32,092 bases of DNA from contig CAJTVA010000015.1 in assembly GCA_910579585.1 (NCBI GenBank), positions 1 through 32,092 on the forward strand, given 5' to 3'. The DNA comes from an uncultured Christensenella sp. GTDB taxonomy: Bacteria > Bacillota > Clostridia > Christensenellales > Borkfalkiaceae. Below the pieces are notes generated by a model. That model was not told the origin of the DNA. It did no database searches and saw only the letters and a program-made list of their open reading frames with translations. Each line of letters begins with the position of its first letter. The stretch's first letter is position 1. Positions 6,787-15,425 of the stretch are shown here, piece by piece. A program made the position numbers and the translations under genes.

Positions 6787-8127
6787 ATGTTTAAATACTT
6801 GATTTATTCACAACTTAAAACGTACGCTAAGGCGGACAAGTCCTTTCATATGCCCGGGCACAAGGCGCGCGGCGACTTCAAGTCGAAGTTTCCCGTCGCA
6901 CCGCTCGACGTCACCGAGCTTTCCTATTCTGACAATCTTATGTGTCCGACTGGAATAATCGCAAAGGCGCAGAAAGAGCTTGCGGAAATTCTCGGCGCGA
7001 AGAAGTCGTTCATTCTGACCGACGGTTCGTCGGCGGGCGTGCTTGCGATGATGTACGCGCTGTCTAAGTTCGGCAACAAAATTATCGTGCCGCGCAACTG
7101 CCACGTAAGCGTTTGGAATGCGTGCAAGCTGTTCGGGCTCGAACCGGTAATAGTGCAAGGTTCGAGCGAGGGCGGTATTATTCTGCCCCCCTCGCCGTCG
7201 CTTATCGAAAAGCTTGTTTCCAACGACCGCTCGATAAGCGGTATGATTGTGACTTCCCCCGATTATTTCGGAAACATCGCGCCGCTTAAAGAGTACTCGA
7301 TTATACTGAAAAAGTACGGTCGTTATCTCGTTGCAGACGGCGCGCACGGCGCGCACCTCGTTTTCGAGGAAGCGCGGAACGGGCACGCGGGCGTTTATGC
7401 CGACCTTTGGGTGGACGGCGCGCACAAGAGCCTGCCCGCCTTGACGCAGGGCGCGGTTGTTTCGGGCAATAACGAAAAGCTTCTTCCCCTTCTGGAAGAG
7501 GGGCTTAACTACTTCCGCACCACTTCGCCGAGCTACCCTATAATGGCTTCGGTGGAATACGCGTTTAAATACGTGGCGAATAACACCAAAATTCTTGAGG
7601 ACGCAAAGGCGGCGGTGGCGGCTTTCAGAGAGAAGTGCCCTTTGAAGCTTTATCCGTCCGAGGACTGGACTAAAGTTGCAATCGACTTCGAAGAGCTTGG
7701 CATTTCCTCATACACGGCGGCAAGTCTTTTGGAAAAGAAAGGCGTCTATTCCGAGCTTGCGGACGGTAAGTATCTGCTTTTCTACGTGTCGCCTATGACG
7801 GTCGCGGCGGATATGAGCGCGCTGCTTACGGCAATTACCGCGCTTATGAACGACAAGCGGCTGAGAAAGAACTTCGTCGCGCGGCCGCCTATGCCCGTGA
7901 CGGCGAGAACTTACAGCTTCCAGTATGCGTTGAAACAGAAAAAAGAGCTTCTGCCCCTCGTTCAGTCGATTGGCAGAATGTGCGCGGAAAACGTCGGCGT
8001 AACTCCGCCGTGCATACCCGTAATTGCCGCGGGTGAGATGATAACCGAGGGCGCCGTCAGGTATCTTGTGTGCGGCGCGGCAACGTTCGGGCTCGTCGGC
8101 GACAAGATTTGGGTGGTTAAAAAATGA
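6787..8127 (+). CDS. Orn/Lys/Arg-type PLP-dependent decarboxylase
   Basis: Fold-type I PLP enzyme (446 aa) that decarboxylates a basic amino acid to a polyamine precursor; specificity among Arg, Lys and Orn cannot be read from sequence. The start carries the family signature SFHMPGHK (about residues 19-26). FILTDGSSAG binds phosphate, VADGAHGAH holds the PLP-pyridine Asp, and VDGAHKSLPALTQGA contains the Schiff-base Lys. The length matches the short Bacillus YaaO/SpeA-like group, without the N-terminal wing domain of E. coli inducible decarboxylases. SD AGAGGGAGA precedes the ATG. The stop overlaps the tmk start by 4 nt (ATGA), so they are translationally coupled, as in the Bacillus yaaO-tmk pair. 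Confidence 0.93.
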   Translation: MFKYLIYSQLKTYAKADKSFHMPGHKARGDFKSKFPVAPLDVTELSYSDNLMCPTGIIAKAQKELAEILGAKKSFILTDGSSAGVLAMMYALSKFGNKIIVPRNCHVSVWNACKLFGLEPVIVQGSSEGGIILPPSPSLIEKLVSNDRSISGMIVTSPDYFGNIAPLKEYSIILKKYGRYLVADGAHGAHLVFEEARNGHAGVYADLWVDGAHKSLPALTQGAVVSGNNEKLLPLLEEGLNYFRTTSPSYPIMASVEYAFKYVANNTKILEDAKAAVAAFREKCPLKLYPSEDWTKVAIDFEELGISSYTAASLLEKKGVYSELADGKYLLFYVSPMTVAADMSALLTAITALMNDKRLRKNFVARPPMPVTARTYSFQYALKQKKELLPLVQSIGRMCAENVGVTPPCIPVIAAGEMITEGAVRYLVCGAATFGLVGDKIWVVKK

Positions 8128-8747
8128 GGGGGAAGTTCATAACGTTCGAGGGCTGCGAGGGCTCGGGGAAGAGCACTCAGCTTAAGCTTCTTTCGGAATA
8201 TTTAAAGTCTGTCGGCGCAGACTTTATTATGACGAGGGAGCCCGGCGGAAGCGGCATTTCCGAGGACATAAGAAAGATAATTTTAAACGGCAAGAACACC
8301 GCTATGTGCGACGAGTGCGAGGCGCTTTTATACGCGGCGGCAAGAATACAGCATTTAAGGGAAACGGTCGCGCCCGCCCTTGCCGCGGGTAAGCTTGTAG
8401 TTTGCGACAGATACGTTTATTCATCGCTCGCCTATCAGGGCTTTGCACGGGGGCTGGGGGAAAAGTTTATAGAAGAGATAAATTCCGTCGCTTTGGGTAA
8501 TTACCCCCCGGATATGACCGTTTTTCTCGATATTTCGCCCGCAGACGCGTTCAAAAGAAAGCACGGCGCGGACAAAAACGACAGAATAGAGCAATTAGGG
8601 CTTGAATTTCACGAAAAGGTATATAAAGGATATAAGGCGCTTTTAGCGAAACACCCCGACATATGTGCCGTCGATTGCAGTGGAACGAAAGAAGAAACAG
8701 CTGAAAAAATAAGAAATTTACTTAAAGAAAGAGATATAATAAAATAA
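8124..8747 (+). CDS. tmk: Thymidylate kinase
   Basis: Phosphorylates dTMP to dTDP with ATP. At 207 aa it has the normal length. The P-loop FEGCEGSGKSTQ is at residues 6-17, followed by the dTMP-binding TREPGGSGISEDIR and the DRYVYSSLAYQG block. LID residues are in HGADKNDRIEQLG. The start overlaps the decarboxylase stop (ATGA) and the stop TAA directly abuts the GTG of holB, so the three genes are one transcription unit. Confidence 0.97.
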   Translation: MRGKFITFEGCEGSGKSTQLKLLSEYLKSVGADFIMTREPGGSGISEDIRKIILNGKNTAMCDECEALLYAAARIQHLRETVAPALAAGKLVVCDRYVYSSLAYQGFARGLGEKFIEEINSVALGNYPPDMTVFLDISPADAFKRKHGADKNDRIEQLGLEFHEKVYKGYKALLAKHPDICAVDCSGTKEETAEKIRNLLKERDIIK

Positions 8748-9662
8748 GTGGAAAGGCTTTTAAAGGGTACAACGGCGTATAAAATTCTGACGGGCGACAG
8801 GCAGGCGGGGAGGCTTTCCCACGCATATATGTTGGACTTTCCCGACAGAAAGAATATGAACGCGGCGCTGAAAATTTTCGCGCTGGGGTTTTTCGGCGCC
8901 GAAGACGGCGGCTCACTTTATAACAGAATTGTAAGCGGCAGTTATCCGGACTGTAAGTTTTACCCCAAGGACGGGGAAAAGCTGACCGCCGACGCGATAG
9001 GCGAACTGTTGGAGGACAGCGTTATGCGCCCCGTCGAGGGCAGTAAAAAGCTGTTCGTTATCGTCGGTTTCGAAAACGCTTCCCAGCTTTTACAGAACAA
9101 ACTTTTAAAGACTTTGGAAGAGCCGTGCGAGGGTATACACTTCCTTTTGGGGGCGGCTACGCTTGCGCCCGTTCTCGATACCGTTAAGTCGCGCGTAAAG
9201 ACGCTGACAATACCCCCGTTTACAGACAAAGAGGTATTCGACGCGCTCGAACGCGTGAGGAGTGACGATTTGAACTCCGCCGCCGCTGAAAGCGCGGGCG
9301 GTATACTCGGCGCCGCGCAGAATATGGTAGAGGGCGGCTGGTTCGAAGAGGTTTCGTCCGCGGCTAAGGAGCTGTGCGCAACTGTGCGCGTGGGCGATAT
9401 CGGCGTAGCCGCCGCAAAGTACGGAGATACGAATTACAAGACGGAAATACTCACCGAGATGCAACGGCTGTATTTTTCCGCGCTGAAAGAGGGCGGAAAA
9501 CTTGCGGACGTTTTACAGCCCGCCGCGCTCGTTTTTGCGCTTGAAGAGTTGAACGGAGCGTTCGCAGACTTAAAGTTCAACGCGAATTTTCAAGGGCTTT
9601 TATATGACTTTTTATTGAAAGTCGCCAAGGAGAATAGTAAATGGCAACGATTACTGCGGTAG
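8748..9662 (+). CDS. holB: DNA polymerase III clamp-loader delta-prime subunit, divergent
   Basis: Predicted delta-prime (304 aa), the stator of the clamp loader. The AAA+ sensor region is recognisable: VGFENASQLLQNKLLKTLEEPCEG (about residues 105-128), then LLGAATLAPVLDTVKSRVKTL. The N-terminus (SHAYMLDFPDRKNMNAAL) aligns to the place where DnaX/HolB have a P-loop but no GxxGxGKT is present. The four zinc Cys of DnaX-type proteins are also missing, so it cannot be the ATPase subunit. The GTG start directly follows the tmk stop; the sequence starts within the conserved region, so no other start is plausible. The 3' end overlaps ricT by 22 nt. Gene order tmk-holB-ricT is the strongest support. 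Confidence 0.88.
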   Translation: MERLLKGTTAYKILTGDRQAGRLSHAYMLDFPDRKNMNAALKIFALGFFGAEDGGSLYNRIVSGSYPDCKFYPKDGEKLTADAIGELLEDSVMRPVEGSKKLFVIVGFENASQLLQNKLLKTLEEPCEGIHFLLGAATLAPVLDTVKSRVKTLTIPPFTDKEVFDALERVRSDDLNSAAAESAGGILGAAQNMVEGGWFEEVSSAAKELCATVRVGDIGVAAAKYGDTNYKTEILTEMQRLYFSALKEGGKLADVLQPAALVFALEELNGAFADLKFNANFQGLLYDFLLKVAKENSKWQRLLR

Positions 9663-10801
9663 TTTTTAAAGAGGGCGGCAAGGTCTATTACTTTGCGCCC
9701 GAAAAAGATGCTGAATACAAAGTCGGGTCGGGGGTTATCGTGGAAACTTCCCGCGGGGTGGAGTACGCGACGGTCGTCACTGCCCGCGCCGAGGTGGACG
9801 ATAAAAAGCTTGTGCTTCCTTTAAAGCCCGTAATAAGGGCGGCAACCGCAAAGGACGAGGAGATTAACAGGAAAAACGTCGAAAGGCGCGCGGGGGCTAT
9901 GCGCACCGTACGCGAGAAGATTGAAAAGCATAATCTCGAAATGAAACTTATCGACTGCGAATTCGCTTTCGACGGCTCTAAAGCGGTATTCTATTATTCC
10001 GCGCCCCAACGCGTCGATTTCAGAGAGCTGGTAAAAGAGCTTTCTTCACACTTTCATATGCGCATAGAACTGCGGCAGGTCGGCATACGCGACGAAATAA
10101 AGCTTATAGGCGGAATCGCGCCGTGCGGACGGGAGTGCTGTTGTTCGAGCTGTATGCCCGAAATGAAGAAAGTTTCAATTAAAATGGCGAAAAATCAGGG
10201 GCTTTCGTTAAATCCCCAGAAAATTTCGGGGCTGTGCGGCAGGCTGATGTGCTGTCTGAGCTATGAAAACGACTACTACGCCGAAACCTGTAAACAGATG
10301 CCGAAAATCGGCTCGGAAGTGGCTACCCCCGAGGGGCGGGGAATAGTCGTTAACGTAAATATGCTGAAAATGCTTATACGCGTTCGCATAGAGGATAAGA
10401 CTAAAGATTTAGTTACGTATAAAGATTTTACCGCCGAGGACCTGAAATCCGGTGCGCCCGCCGAACCTGAAGACGGCGAAGAGCTTGAAGAAATAGTCAA
10501 AAACAGGGCGGAAGAGGACTTGTCCGAGGTCAAAAACGCCGAAAATAAGGCGCCCAATAAAAATAAGAAGCGCAAAAAGAAAAAGAACGGTAACGGACCC
10601 AAGCCGCAGAATACCAACGTGCAGGCGGAACCTAAGGATAATTCCGCAGGCGCAAACCCGCAGTTCAAGGGCAACAATAAAAAGCGCAAAGACCGCAAAC
10701 CCGGCGCACGCCCCGAAGCCCGTTCAGAGGGGCGTTCCGACGCGAAGCAGGGCGCCCGCACGGATGCGAGAGAAGGCGGCGCACCCATAGGGAAAAATTA
10801 A
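9641..10801 (+). CDS. ricT: PSP1-domain protein RicT (YaaT) with long basic tail
   Basis: In Bacillus RicT forms the Y-complex with RicA and RicF, carries Fe-S clusters and works with RNase Y in mRNA maturation. Residues 1-270 match the family. The Cys-rich block CGRECCCSSCMPEMKK (about 162-177) is followed by the near-invariant SLNPQKISGLCGRLMCCLSYE (about 189-209), giving candidate cluster ligands at C162, C166-168, C171, C199, C204 and C205. Residues 271-386 are a low-complexity extension, first acidic, then very Lys/Arg/Asn/Gly-rich, so the protein is about 110 aa longer than Bacillus RicT (about 275 aa). Such tails often bind RNA (inference). SD AAGGAG precedes the ATG, which lies inside holB. 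RicA and RicF are not in this window. Confidence 0.93.
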   Translation: MATITAVVFKEGGKVYYFAPEKDAEYKVGSGVIVETSRGVEYATVVTARAEVDDKKLVLPLKPVIRAATAKDEEINRKNVERRAGAMRTVREKIEKHNLEMKLIDCEFAFDGSKAVFYYSAPQRVDFRELVKELSSHFHMRIELRQVGIRDEIKLIGGIAPCGRECCCSSCMPEMKKVSIKMAKNQGLSLNPQKISGLCGRLMCCLSYENDYYAETCKQMPKIGSEVATPEGRGIVVNVNMLKMLIRVRIEDKTKDLVTYKDFTAEDLKSGAPAEPEDGEELEEIVKNRAEEDLSEVKNAENKAPNKNKKRKKKKNGNGPKPQNTNVQAEPKDNSAGANPQFKGNNKKRKDRKPGARPEARSEGRSDAKQGARTDAREGGAPIGKN

Positions 10802-10819
10802 AAAAAAGCGTTTAACCCC

Positions 10820-10848
10820 TTTACACGCTTGAAAAGTTGTGTTATAAT
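10820..10848 (+). promoter_or_regulatory. Promoter of the ferredoxin gene
   Basis: TTTACA (10820-10825), 17-bp spacer, TATAAT (10843-10848). Lies just after the ricT stop, so the ferredoxin can be expressed independently of the upstream operon. Confidence 0.8.
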
Positions 10849-10880
10849 ACGGCTACTAACATAAAAATTGGAGGAAAGTT

Positions 10881-11051
10881 ATGGCTCACTCTATTACTGA
10901 CGAGTGCGTTAGCTGCGGCGCTTGCGCAGGCACTTGCCCCGTTGAAGCTATTTCGGAAGGTCCCGACAAGTACGTCGTAGACCCCGACGTTTGCATCGAC
11001 TGCGGCGCGTGCGAGGACGTTTGCCCCACCGGCGCTATCCACGCGGACTAA
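10881..11051 (+). CDS. 2[4Fe-4S] ferredoxin, clostridial type
   Basis: A 56-aa low-potential electron carrier. Two CxxCxxCxxxCP motifs are visible: CVSCGACAGTCP (residues 9-20) and CIDCGACEDVCP (38-49), related by the internal two-fold repeat typical of clostridial ferredoxins. The protein is very acidic and low in Met/Lys/Arg, as is the family. SD TGGAGGAAAG lies 6 nt before the ATG. It has its own promoter and a strong terminator at 11062-11088, so it is a monocistronic, probably highly expressed insert between ricT and trmN6. In Bacillus this position holds yabA. Confidence 0.96.
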   Translation: MAHSITDECVSCGACAGTCPVEAISEGPDKYVVDPDVCIDCGACEDVCPTGAIHAD

Positions 11052-11061
11052 TTTAAGGTAA

Positions 11062-11088
11062 AAAAGCGGGCGTTAAGCCCGCTTTTTT
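11062..11088 (+). terminator. Intrinsic terminator after ferredoxin
   Basis: Stem AAAAGCGGGC / GCCCGCTTTT, loop GTTAA, followed by T6. Directly precedes trmN6 and should reduce read-through into it. Confidence 0.93.
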
Positions 11089-11125
11089 GCTTTGTAAATT
11101 GCGGAGACGGCGCTTCTCTTTCGCT

Positions 11126-11800
11126 ATGGAACTTAAAGAAAACGAAGTTTTAGAAGAATTTTTAGAAGATAAAAAAATAATACAGAACGTGAAGCTGTAC
11201 CGATTCACTTCGGACAGCATACTTTTATCGCGCTTCGCGCGCGCGAAGTGCGGGGATAAGGTTGCAGATTTCTGTTCGGGCAGCGGGGTGGTAGGCTTTC
11301 ATTTTCTGTGCCTTAACAAGTGCGTGGAAAGTCTGACCCTTTTCGAAATGCAGGACAATCTTGCCGATATGTCCCGCCGTACGGCGGCGCTGAACGGCTT
11401 TGCGTGCGAGGTCGTCACGACGCGCTTGCAGGAAATCGGGCGGGAGTACGACGACAAGTTTTCTTTGATACTTTGCAACCCGCCGTACGAGAAAAGCGGG
11501 TTTGAAAACGAGGTCTACGAGCGCGCCGTGTGCCGAAAAGAGATTACGCTTACTTTAAAAGAAATCGTGGAAGCGGCTTTCAGAAAGCTGAAATTCGGCG
11601 GCAGGCTTGCCATAATAAACCGTGCCGACAGGGCGGCGGAGCTGATTTTTTTGCTGAAAAACCGCGGACTGGAACCCAAGAGGATACAGTTCGTTTCGGG
11701 CACGCCCGAAGGCAAGCCGTACCTTATAATGGCGGAGGCGGTCAAAGGCGGCAAGGAGGGGGTAGAAGTTCTGCCCACAATCGTAAACAATAAAAATTGA
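11126..11800 (+). CDS. trmN6: tRNA1(Val) A37 N6-methyltransferase family (YabB/TrmN6-like)
   Basis: Class I SAM-dependent methyltransferase, 224 aa from the chosen start. The SAM-binding motif I is VADFCSGSGVVGFHF (about residues 45-59), the acidic motif II lies in LTLFEMQDNLADMS, and the amino-methylating NPPY motif is in LILCNPPYEKSG (about 117-128). By family it would methylate N6 of A37 in tRNA-Val; the sequence does not prove the tRNA. I chose the ATG at 11126 because a longer TTG-started version (11087) runs into the T-tract of the ferredoxin terminator. No clear SD is present for either. The Bacillus equivalent (yabB) has the same position between ricT/yabA and rsmI. Confidence 0.88.
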   Translation: MELKENEVLEEFLEDKKIIQNVKLYRFTSDSILLSRFARAKCGDKVADFCSGSGVVGFHFLCLNKCVESLTLFEMQDNLADMSRRTAALNGFACEVVTTRLQEIGREYDDKFSLILCNPPYEKSGFENEVYERAVCRKEITLTLKEIVEAAFRKLKFGGRLAIINRADRAAELIFLLKNRGLEPKRIQFVSGTPEGKPYLIMAEAVKGGKEGVEVLPTIVNNKN

Positions 11801-11809
11801 GGTGAAAAA

Positions 11810-12874
11810 GTGACTGATTTAGAGCTTATTGAAAGACTTTGCAACTGCTGCGGCGCATCGGGCTTCGAGGACGAGGTTTTAACTGTTGCAAGGGAATATT
11901 TAAAGGGAATTGCCGATTTCGAAGAGGACAGTATGCGCAACCTCTATATTTACCCGAAATACAACAAGGGGCAGGGTCGGCCGTACATTCTTTTGGACGC
12001 GCACTCCGACGAGGTCGGTTTTATGGTGCAGGCAATCAAGCCCGACGGCACGTTAAGGTTTATTCCCATAGGCGGCTGGAACGAAAAGAGCTTGCCCTCT
12101 TCCAAAGTGCAGATATGTTCGAAAACGGGGCATATTACGGGGGTAATTGCCGCGGGCTCGCCACATTTAATGACGGCGGAACAGCGCAACGCGCCCGTAA
12201 GCTATGATAACCTTGTTATAGACATAGGCGCGACTAGCGCAGAAGAAGCTTCGTCTTTCGGCGTCGAGGTCGGCGACCCCGTTGTGCCTTTATCTCCGTT
12301 TGCGTACGACGAAAAACACGGCGTTCTGCACGGTAAAGCGTTCGATGACAGAATGGGCGTCGCGGCGCTATTAAAGTGTATAAAAGATTTGCAAAAGTGC
12401 GCTTTACCGCAGGATATAGTGGGGGTAATCTCTTCGCAGGAGGAGGTCGGCGAGCGCGGGATAACCGCCGCTATGCACCGATTGAAGCCTACTGTTGCGA
12501 TATGCTTCGAGGGCTGTCCTGCCGACGATACCGTCGCGCCGTCGTATATGGTGCAGGACGCTTTACGCGGCGGCGTTATGCTGAGGCATATGGACGCAAC
12601 CGTGATATGTACGCCCCGCTTCACTGCGTTTGCAAGAAAGGTTGCGGCGGAAAAAAATATCAAGGTTCAGATGGCGGTGCGGCGCGGCGGCGGCAATAAC
12701 GGCGCGTATATAATTTCGGCGAACGGCGGCACTCCCGTGATTGTTGCGGGTATACCCGTAAGATATATTCATACGTTTAACTGTATCGCCGTAAAAGAGG
12801 ACTTCGACAGCGTCGTCGCGCTGGGCAAAGAGCTTTGCAAGTCCTTAACCGAAGAAACCGTCAAGGGGTTTTGA
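11810..12874 (+). CDS. M42-family metallo-aminopeptidase (endoglucanase-M/FrvX-like)
   Basis: Dinuclear-metal cytosolic aminopeptidase of the tetrahedral M42 type (354 aa). Ligand motifs in order are LDAHSDEVGFMV (His65, Asp67), AFDDRMGVAALL (bridging Asp), SSQEEVGERG (catalytic Glu and ligand Glu), CFEGCPADD and the terminal VRYIHTFNCIAVKED (His). A small interdigitated domain lies about residues 80-165. The GTG start at 11810 follows a GAGGTGAAAA SD and comes 9 nt after the trmN6 stop. Likely a peptide scavenger; substrate preference unknown. It is an insertion in the otherwise Bacillus-like trmN6-rsmI order. Confidence 0.92.
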   Translation: MTDLELIERLCNCCGASGFEDEVLTVAREYLKGIADFEEDSMRNLYIYPKYNKGQGRPYILLDAHSDEVGFMVQAIKPDGTLRFIPIGGWNEKSLPSSKVQICSKTGHITGVIAAGSPHLMTAEQRNAPVSYDNLVIDIGATSAEEASSFGVEVGDPVVPLSPFAYDEKHGVLHGKAFDDRMGVAALLKCIKDLQKCALPQDIVGVISSQEEVGERGITAAMHRLKPTVAICFEGCPADDTVAPSYMVQDALRGGVMLRHMDATVICTPRFTAFARKVAAEKNIKVQMAVRRGGGNNGAYIISANGGTPVIVAGIPVRYIHTFNCIAVKEDFDSVVALGKELCKSLTEETVKGF

Positions 12875-12877
12875 TTA

Positions 12878-14620
12878 ATGCAAAAGGTGAGGAAGGGGCT
12901 TTTTAAACGGTTCGCAAGCTATTACAAACCGCACGTAAAACTTTTCGCTATCGATATGGTCTGCGCGTTCGTAATCTCCGTTTTCAACCTCGTTTACCCA
13001 TATATAACCAAAGAAATTATAAATAATTACGTGCCGAATAAGTTGATGTATCTGCTGCTGGCGGGTGCGGGGCTTCTTTTAGGGCTATACGTTATAAAAG
13101 CGTGCTTAAACTACGTTTTGCAGTATTGGGGGCACGTCGTCGGCGTAAGAATTCAGGCGGATATGCGCAGGGAGCTTTTCGACCACCTGCAAAAACTGCC
13201 GTTTTCGTACTACGACGACAACAAGACGGGCGTCATAATGAGCCGTATGACCAACGACCTGTTCGAAATATCGGAGCTGGCGCATCACGGCCCCGAGGAC
13301 GTATTTTTATCCTTAATAACCCTCGTCGGCGCGTTCGTTATGCTTGCGCTTATCAACGTCTATCTTGCGCTGATTGTCTTTGCGGTTGTGCCGTTCGGGG
13401 TTGTTATTTCTGTACTTTTAAGAAACCGTATGAAGAAAGCTTCACGGGCAGTGCGCGTGTTTCAGGGTGAAATTAACGCGGATATCGAGAGCGCGGTTTC
13501 GGGTATACGCGTTTCCCGCGCGTACGGTGCAGAAGAGCACGAAAGGGAAAAGTTTGCGGCAGGCAATGCACAGTTCGTAAAGGCAAAGGGGAAACACTAC
13601 AAGGTTATGGGCGAATTTTTCTCGTCTATGAACTTTTTTATGGACTTCCTGTATTTTGCCGTATTGCTTTCGGGCGGGCTTTTCTTCTATTACGATTATA
13701 TCGACGTGGGCGAGTTCGCCGCGTTCGTTTTGTACGTAACCACGCTGATAACGCCTATTCGCACGCTTATCAACATATTCGAACAGATTCAGGAGGGGAT
13801 GACGGGCTTCGTGCGGTTCTGTGAAATTATGGACCTGCCGCCCGAGGAAGAGCGCCCCGACGCAATCGTGCCCGAAGAAAAGCTGAAAGGTGAAATCGGG
13901 TTCGAAAACGTGTCTTTCGGCTATAAAAAGGACGGGAAAAAGGTAATTAACGATTTTTCAATGAATATTCCCGCGGGTAAGACCATAGCGCTGGTCGGGC
14001 CGTCGGGCGGCGGCAAGACGACTATCTGCCACCTTATCCCCCGTTTTTACGAGGTCGACGAGGGTAAAATCACGATTGACGGCTACGATATCCGCGATTT
14101 AAAGCGCTCGGCGCTCAGAAAAAATATCGGAATAGTGCAACAGGACGTCTTTCTTTTCAACGGCACCATACGCGAAAATATCGCCTACGGCGACTTTAAC
14201 GCAACCGAAGAGGATATTATCGAAGCCGCGAAAAAGGCGAATATCCACGATTATATTTCGGCGCTGCCGCAGGGCTACGACACGGGCGTGGGCGAACGCG
14301 GCGTCAAACTTTCGGGCGGGCAGAAACAGAGAATTTCCATTGCCCGTGCGTTCTTAAAAAATCCGCCGATACTGATTTTGGACGAAGCGACTTCGGCTTT
14401 GGACAACGCGACCGAAATGCAGATTCAGGGCGCGCTTAAAAAGCTTTCGGAGGGCAGGACCACCGTCGTCGTGGCGCACAGGCTTTCGACCGTGAAGAAC
14501 GCGGACGAAATCATCGTTATGACCGCCGACGGCGTAATGGAGCGAGGCACGCACGAAGAACTTCTCGCTTTGGGCGGGGGTTATAAAGAACTGTATAATT
14601 TTCAGTTCAAAGAGGGTTGA
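12878..14620 (+). CDS. ABC exporter, fused TMD-NBD half-transporter
   Basis: Type IV ABC exporter (580 aa, normal length) acting as a dimer in the cytoplasmic membrane; substrate unknown. Six membrane helices lie within residues 20-310, with the DNKTGVIMSRMTNDL coupling region near 114-128. The ATPase domain has Walker A GPSGGGKTT (374-382), Q-loop VQQDVF, signature LSGGQ (479-483), Walker B ILILDEATSALD (498-509) and H-loop His534. All catalytic residues are intact. It starts 3 nt after the M42 stop and is followed after 1 nt by rsmI, so it is within the operon. A single gene with both domains and no partner suggests a homodimer. Confidence 0.93.
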   Translation: MQKVRKGLFKRFASYYKPHVKLFAIDMVCAFVISVFNLVYPYITKEIINNYVPNKLMYLLLAGAGLLLGLYVIKACLNYVLQYWGHVVGVRIQADMRRELFDHLQKLPFSYYDDNKTGVIMSRMTNDLFEISELAHHGPEDVFLSLITLVGAFVMLALINVYLALIVFAVVPFGVVISVLLRNRMKKASRAVRVFQGEINADIESAVSGIRVSRAYGAEEHEREKFAAGNAQFVKAKGKHYKVMGEFFSSMNFFMDFLYFAVLLSGGLFFYYDYIDVGEFAAFVLYVTTLITPIRTLINIFEQIQEGMTGFVRFCEIMDLPPEEERPDAIVPEEKLKGEIGFENVSFGYKKDGKKVINDFSMNIPAGKTIALVGPSGGGKTTICHLIPRFYEVDEGKITIDGYDIRDLKRSALRKNIGIVQQDVFLFNGTIRENIAYGDFNATEEDIIEAAKKANIHDYISALPQGYDTGVGERGVKLSGGQKQRISIARAFLKNPPILILDEATSALDNATEMQIQGALKKLSEGRTTVVVAHRLSTVKNADEIIVMTADGVMERGTHEELLALGGGYKELYNFQFKEG

Positions 14621-14621
14621 A

Positions 14622-15425
14622 ATGGTATCTTTCGTTTCTACGCCGATTGGCAATTTAAAGGATATTTCTTTTCGCGCGCTCGAAATTTTGCGGGGCGCTG
14701 ATTTGATTTTCTGCGAGGATACGCGCCACTCGTTGAAGCTTTTAAACGCTTACGAAATAAAAAAGCCCCTTTTCGCTTGCCATAAATTCAACGAAAGGGA
14801 AGCCGCAGAAAGGATAATTGCCGCCGCAAAAGAGGGGAAGAAGGTCGCGGTGATTTCGGACGCGGGCATGCCCGTAATTTCCGACCCGGGCAACGTTGTG
14901 TGCAAAGCGCTGAAAGACGCGGGTGTGGACTACACGGTAATTCCCGGCGCGAACGCCGCCCTTTCCGCGCTGATACTTTCCGCGTTCCCCGCCGATAAAT
15001 TCGCATTTATAGGGTTTCTTCCCGACAAGGCGGGGGAGCGCAAAAGACTGCTCGAAAAGTATAAAAATCTCGACTTAACCCTCATATTTCACGTTGCTCC
15101 GCAGGACGTTGACCCCCATATATGGTCTATTTACGAGGTTTTCGGCGAGCGCCGCGCATGCGCCGTGCGGGAAATAACCAAATTGCACGAGGAGGCTGTA
15201 ACTTTTAACCTTTCCGAGGGTTTAAAAGGCGAAAAACGCGGGGAGTACGTGCTGATAGTAGAGGGTGCTTCGGGTGAAAACCCATTGAACGACCTGACCG
15301 TTAAAGAGCATTTGTTGCACTATATGTCGGGGGGAACCGATAAAAAAGACGCGATTAAGCAGGTTGCAAGAGACCGCGGCGTACCGAAGTCCGAAATCTA
15401 CAAAATCGCGTTGGATTTAAATTGA
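14622..15425 (+). CDS. rsmI: 16S rRNA C1402 2'-O-methyltransferase RsmI
   Basis: Tetrapyrrole-methylase-fold SAM enzyme that 2'-O-methylates C1402 in the decoding centre. The N-terminal signature VSFVSTPIGNLKDISFRA (residues 2-19), the LIFCEDTRHS block (about 29-38) and VISDAGMPVISDPG (about 83-96) are all present. At 267 aa it is near the usual 270-290. SAM binding is expected at VIPGANAALSALILSAFP. It starts 1 nt after the ABC gene. Its stop overlaps the stop region of the convergent glycosyltransferase by 9 nt, with no terminator between them. Confidence 0.95.
   Translation: MVSFVSTPIGNLKDISFRALEILRGADLIFCEDTRHSLKLLNAYEIKKPLFACHKFNEREAAERIIAAAKEGKKVAVISDAGMPVISDPGNVVCKALKDAGVDYTVIPGANAALSALILSAFPADKFAFIGFLPDKAGERKRLLEKYKNLDLTLIFHVAPQDVDPHIWSIYEVFGERRACAVREITKLHEEAVTFNLSEGLKGEKRGEYVLIVEGASGENPLNDLTVKEHLLHYMSGGTDKKDAIKQVARDRGVPKSEIYKIALDLN

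Noticed and set aside
8656..8672. Identical 17-mer CCCCGACATATGTGCCG in tmk and again at about 30399 in the RND gene, resembling the intergenic repeat
   Set aside because: Both copies are in frame coding for PDICA; similarity to the intergenic element is limited to the CCCCGAYATATG part and is probably chance or codon bias.
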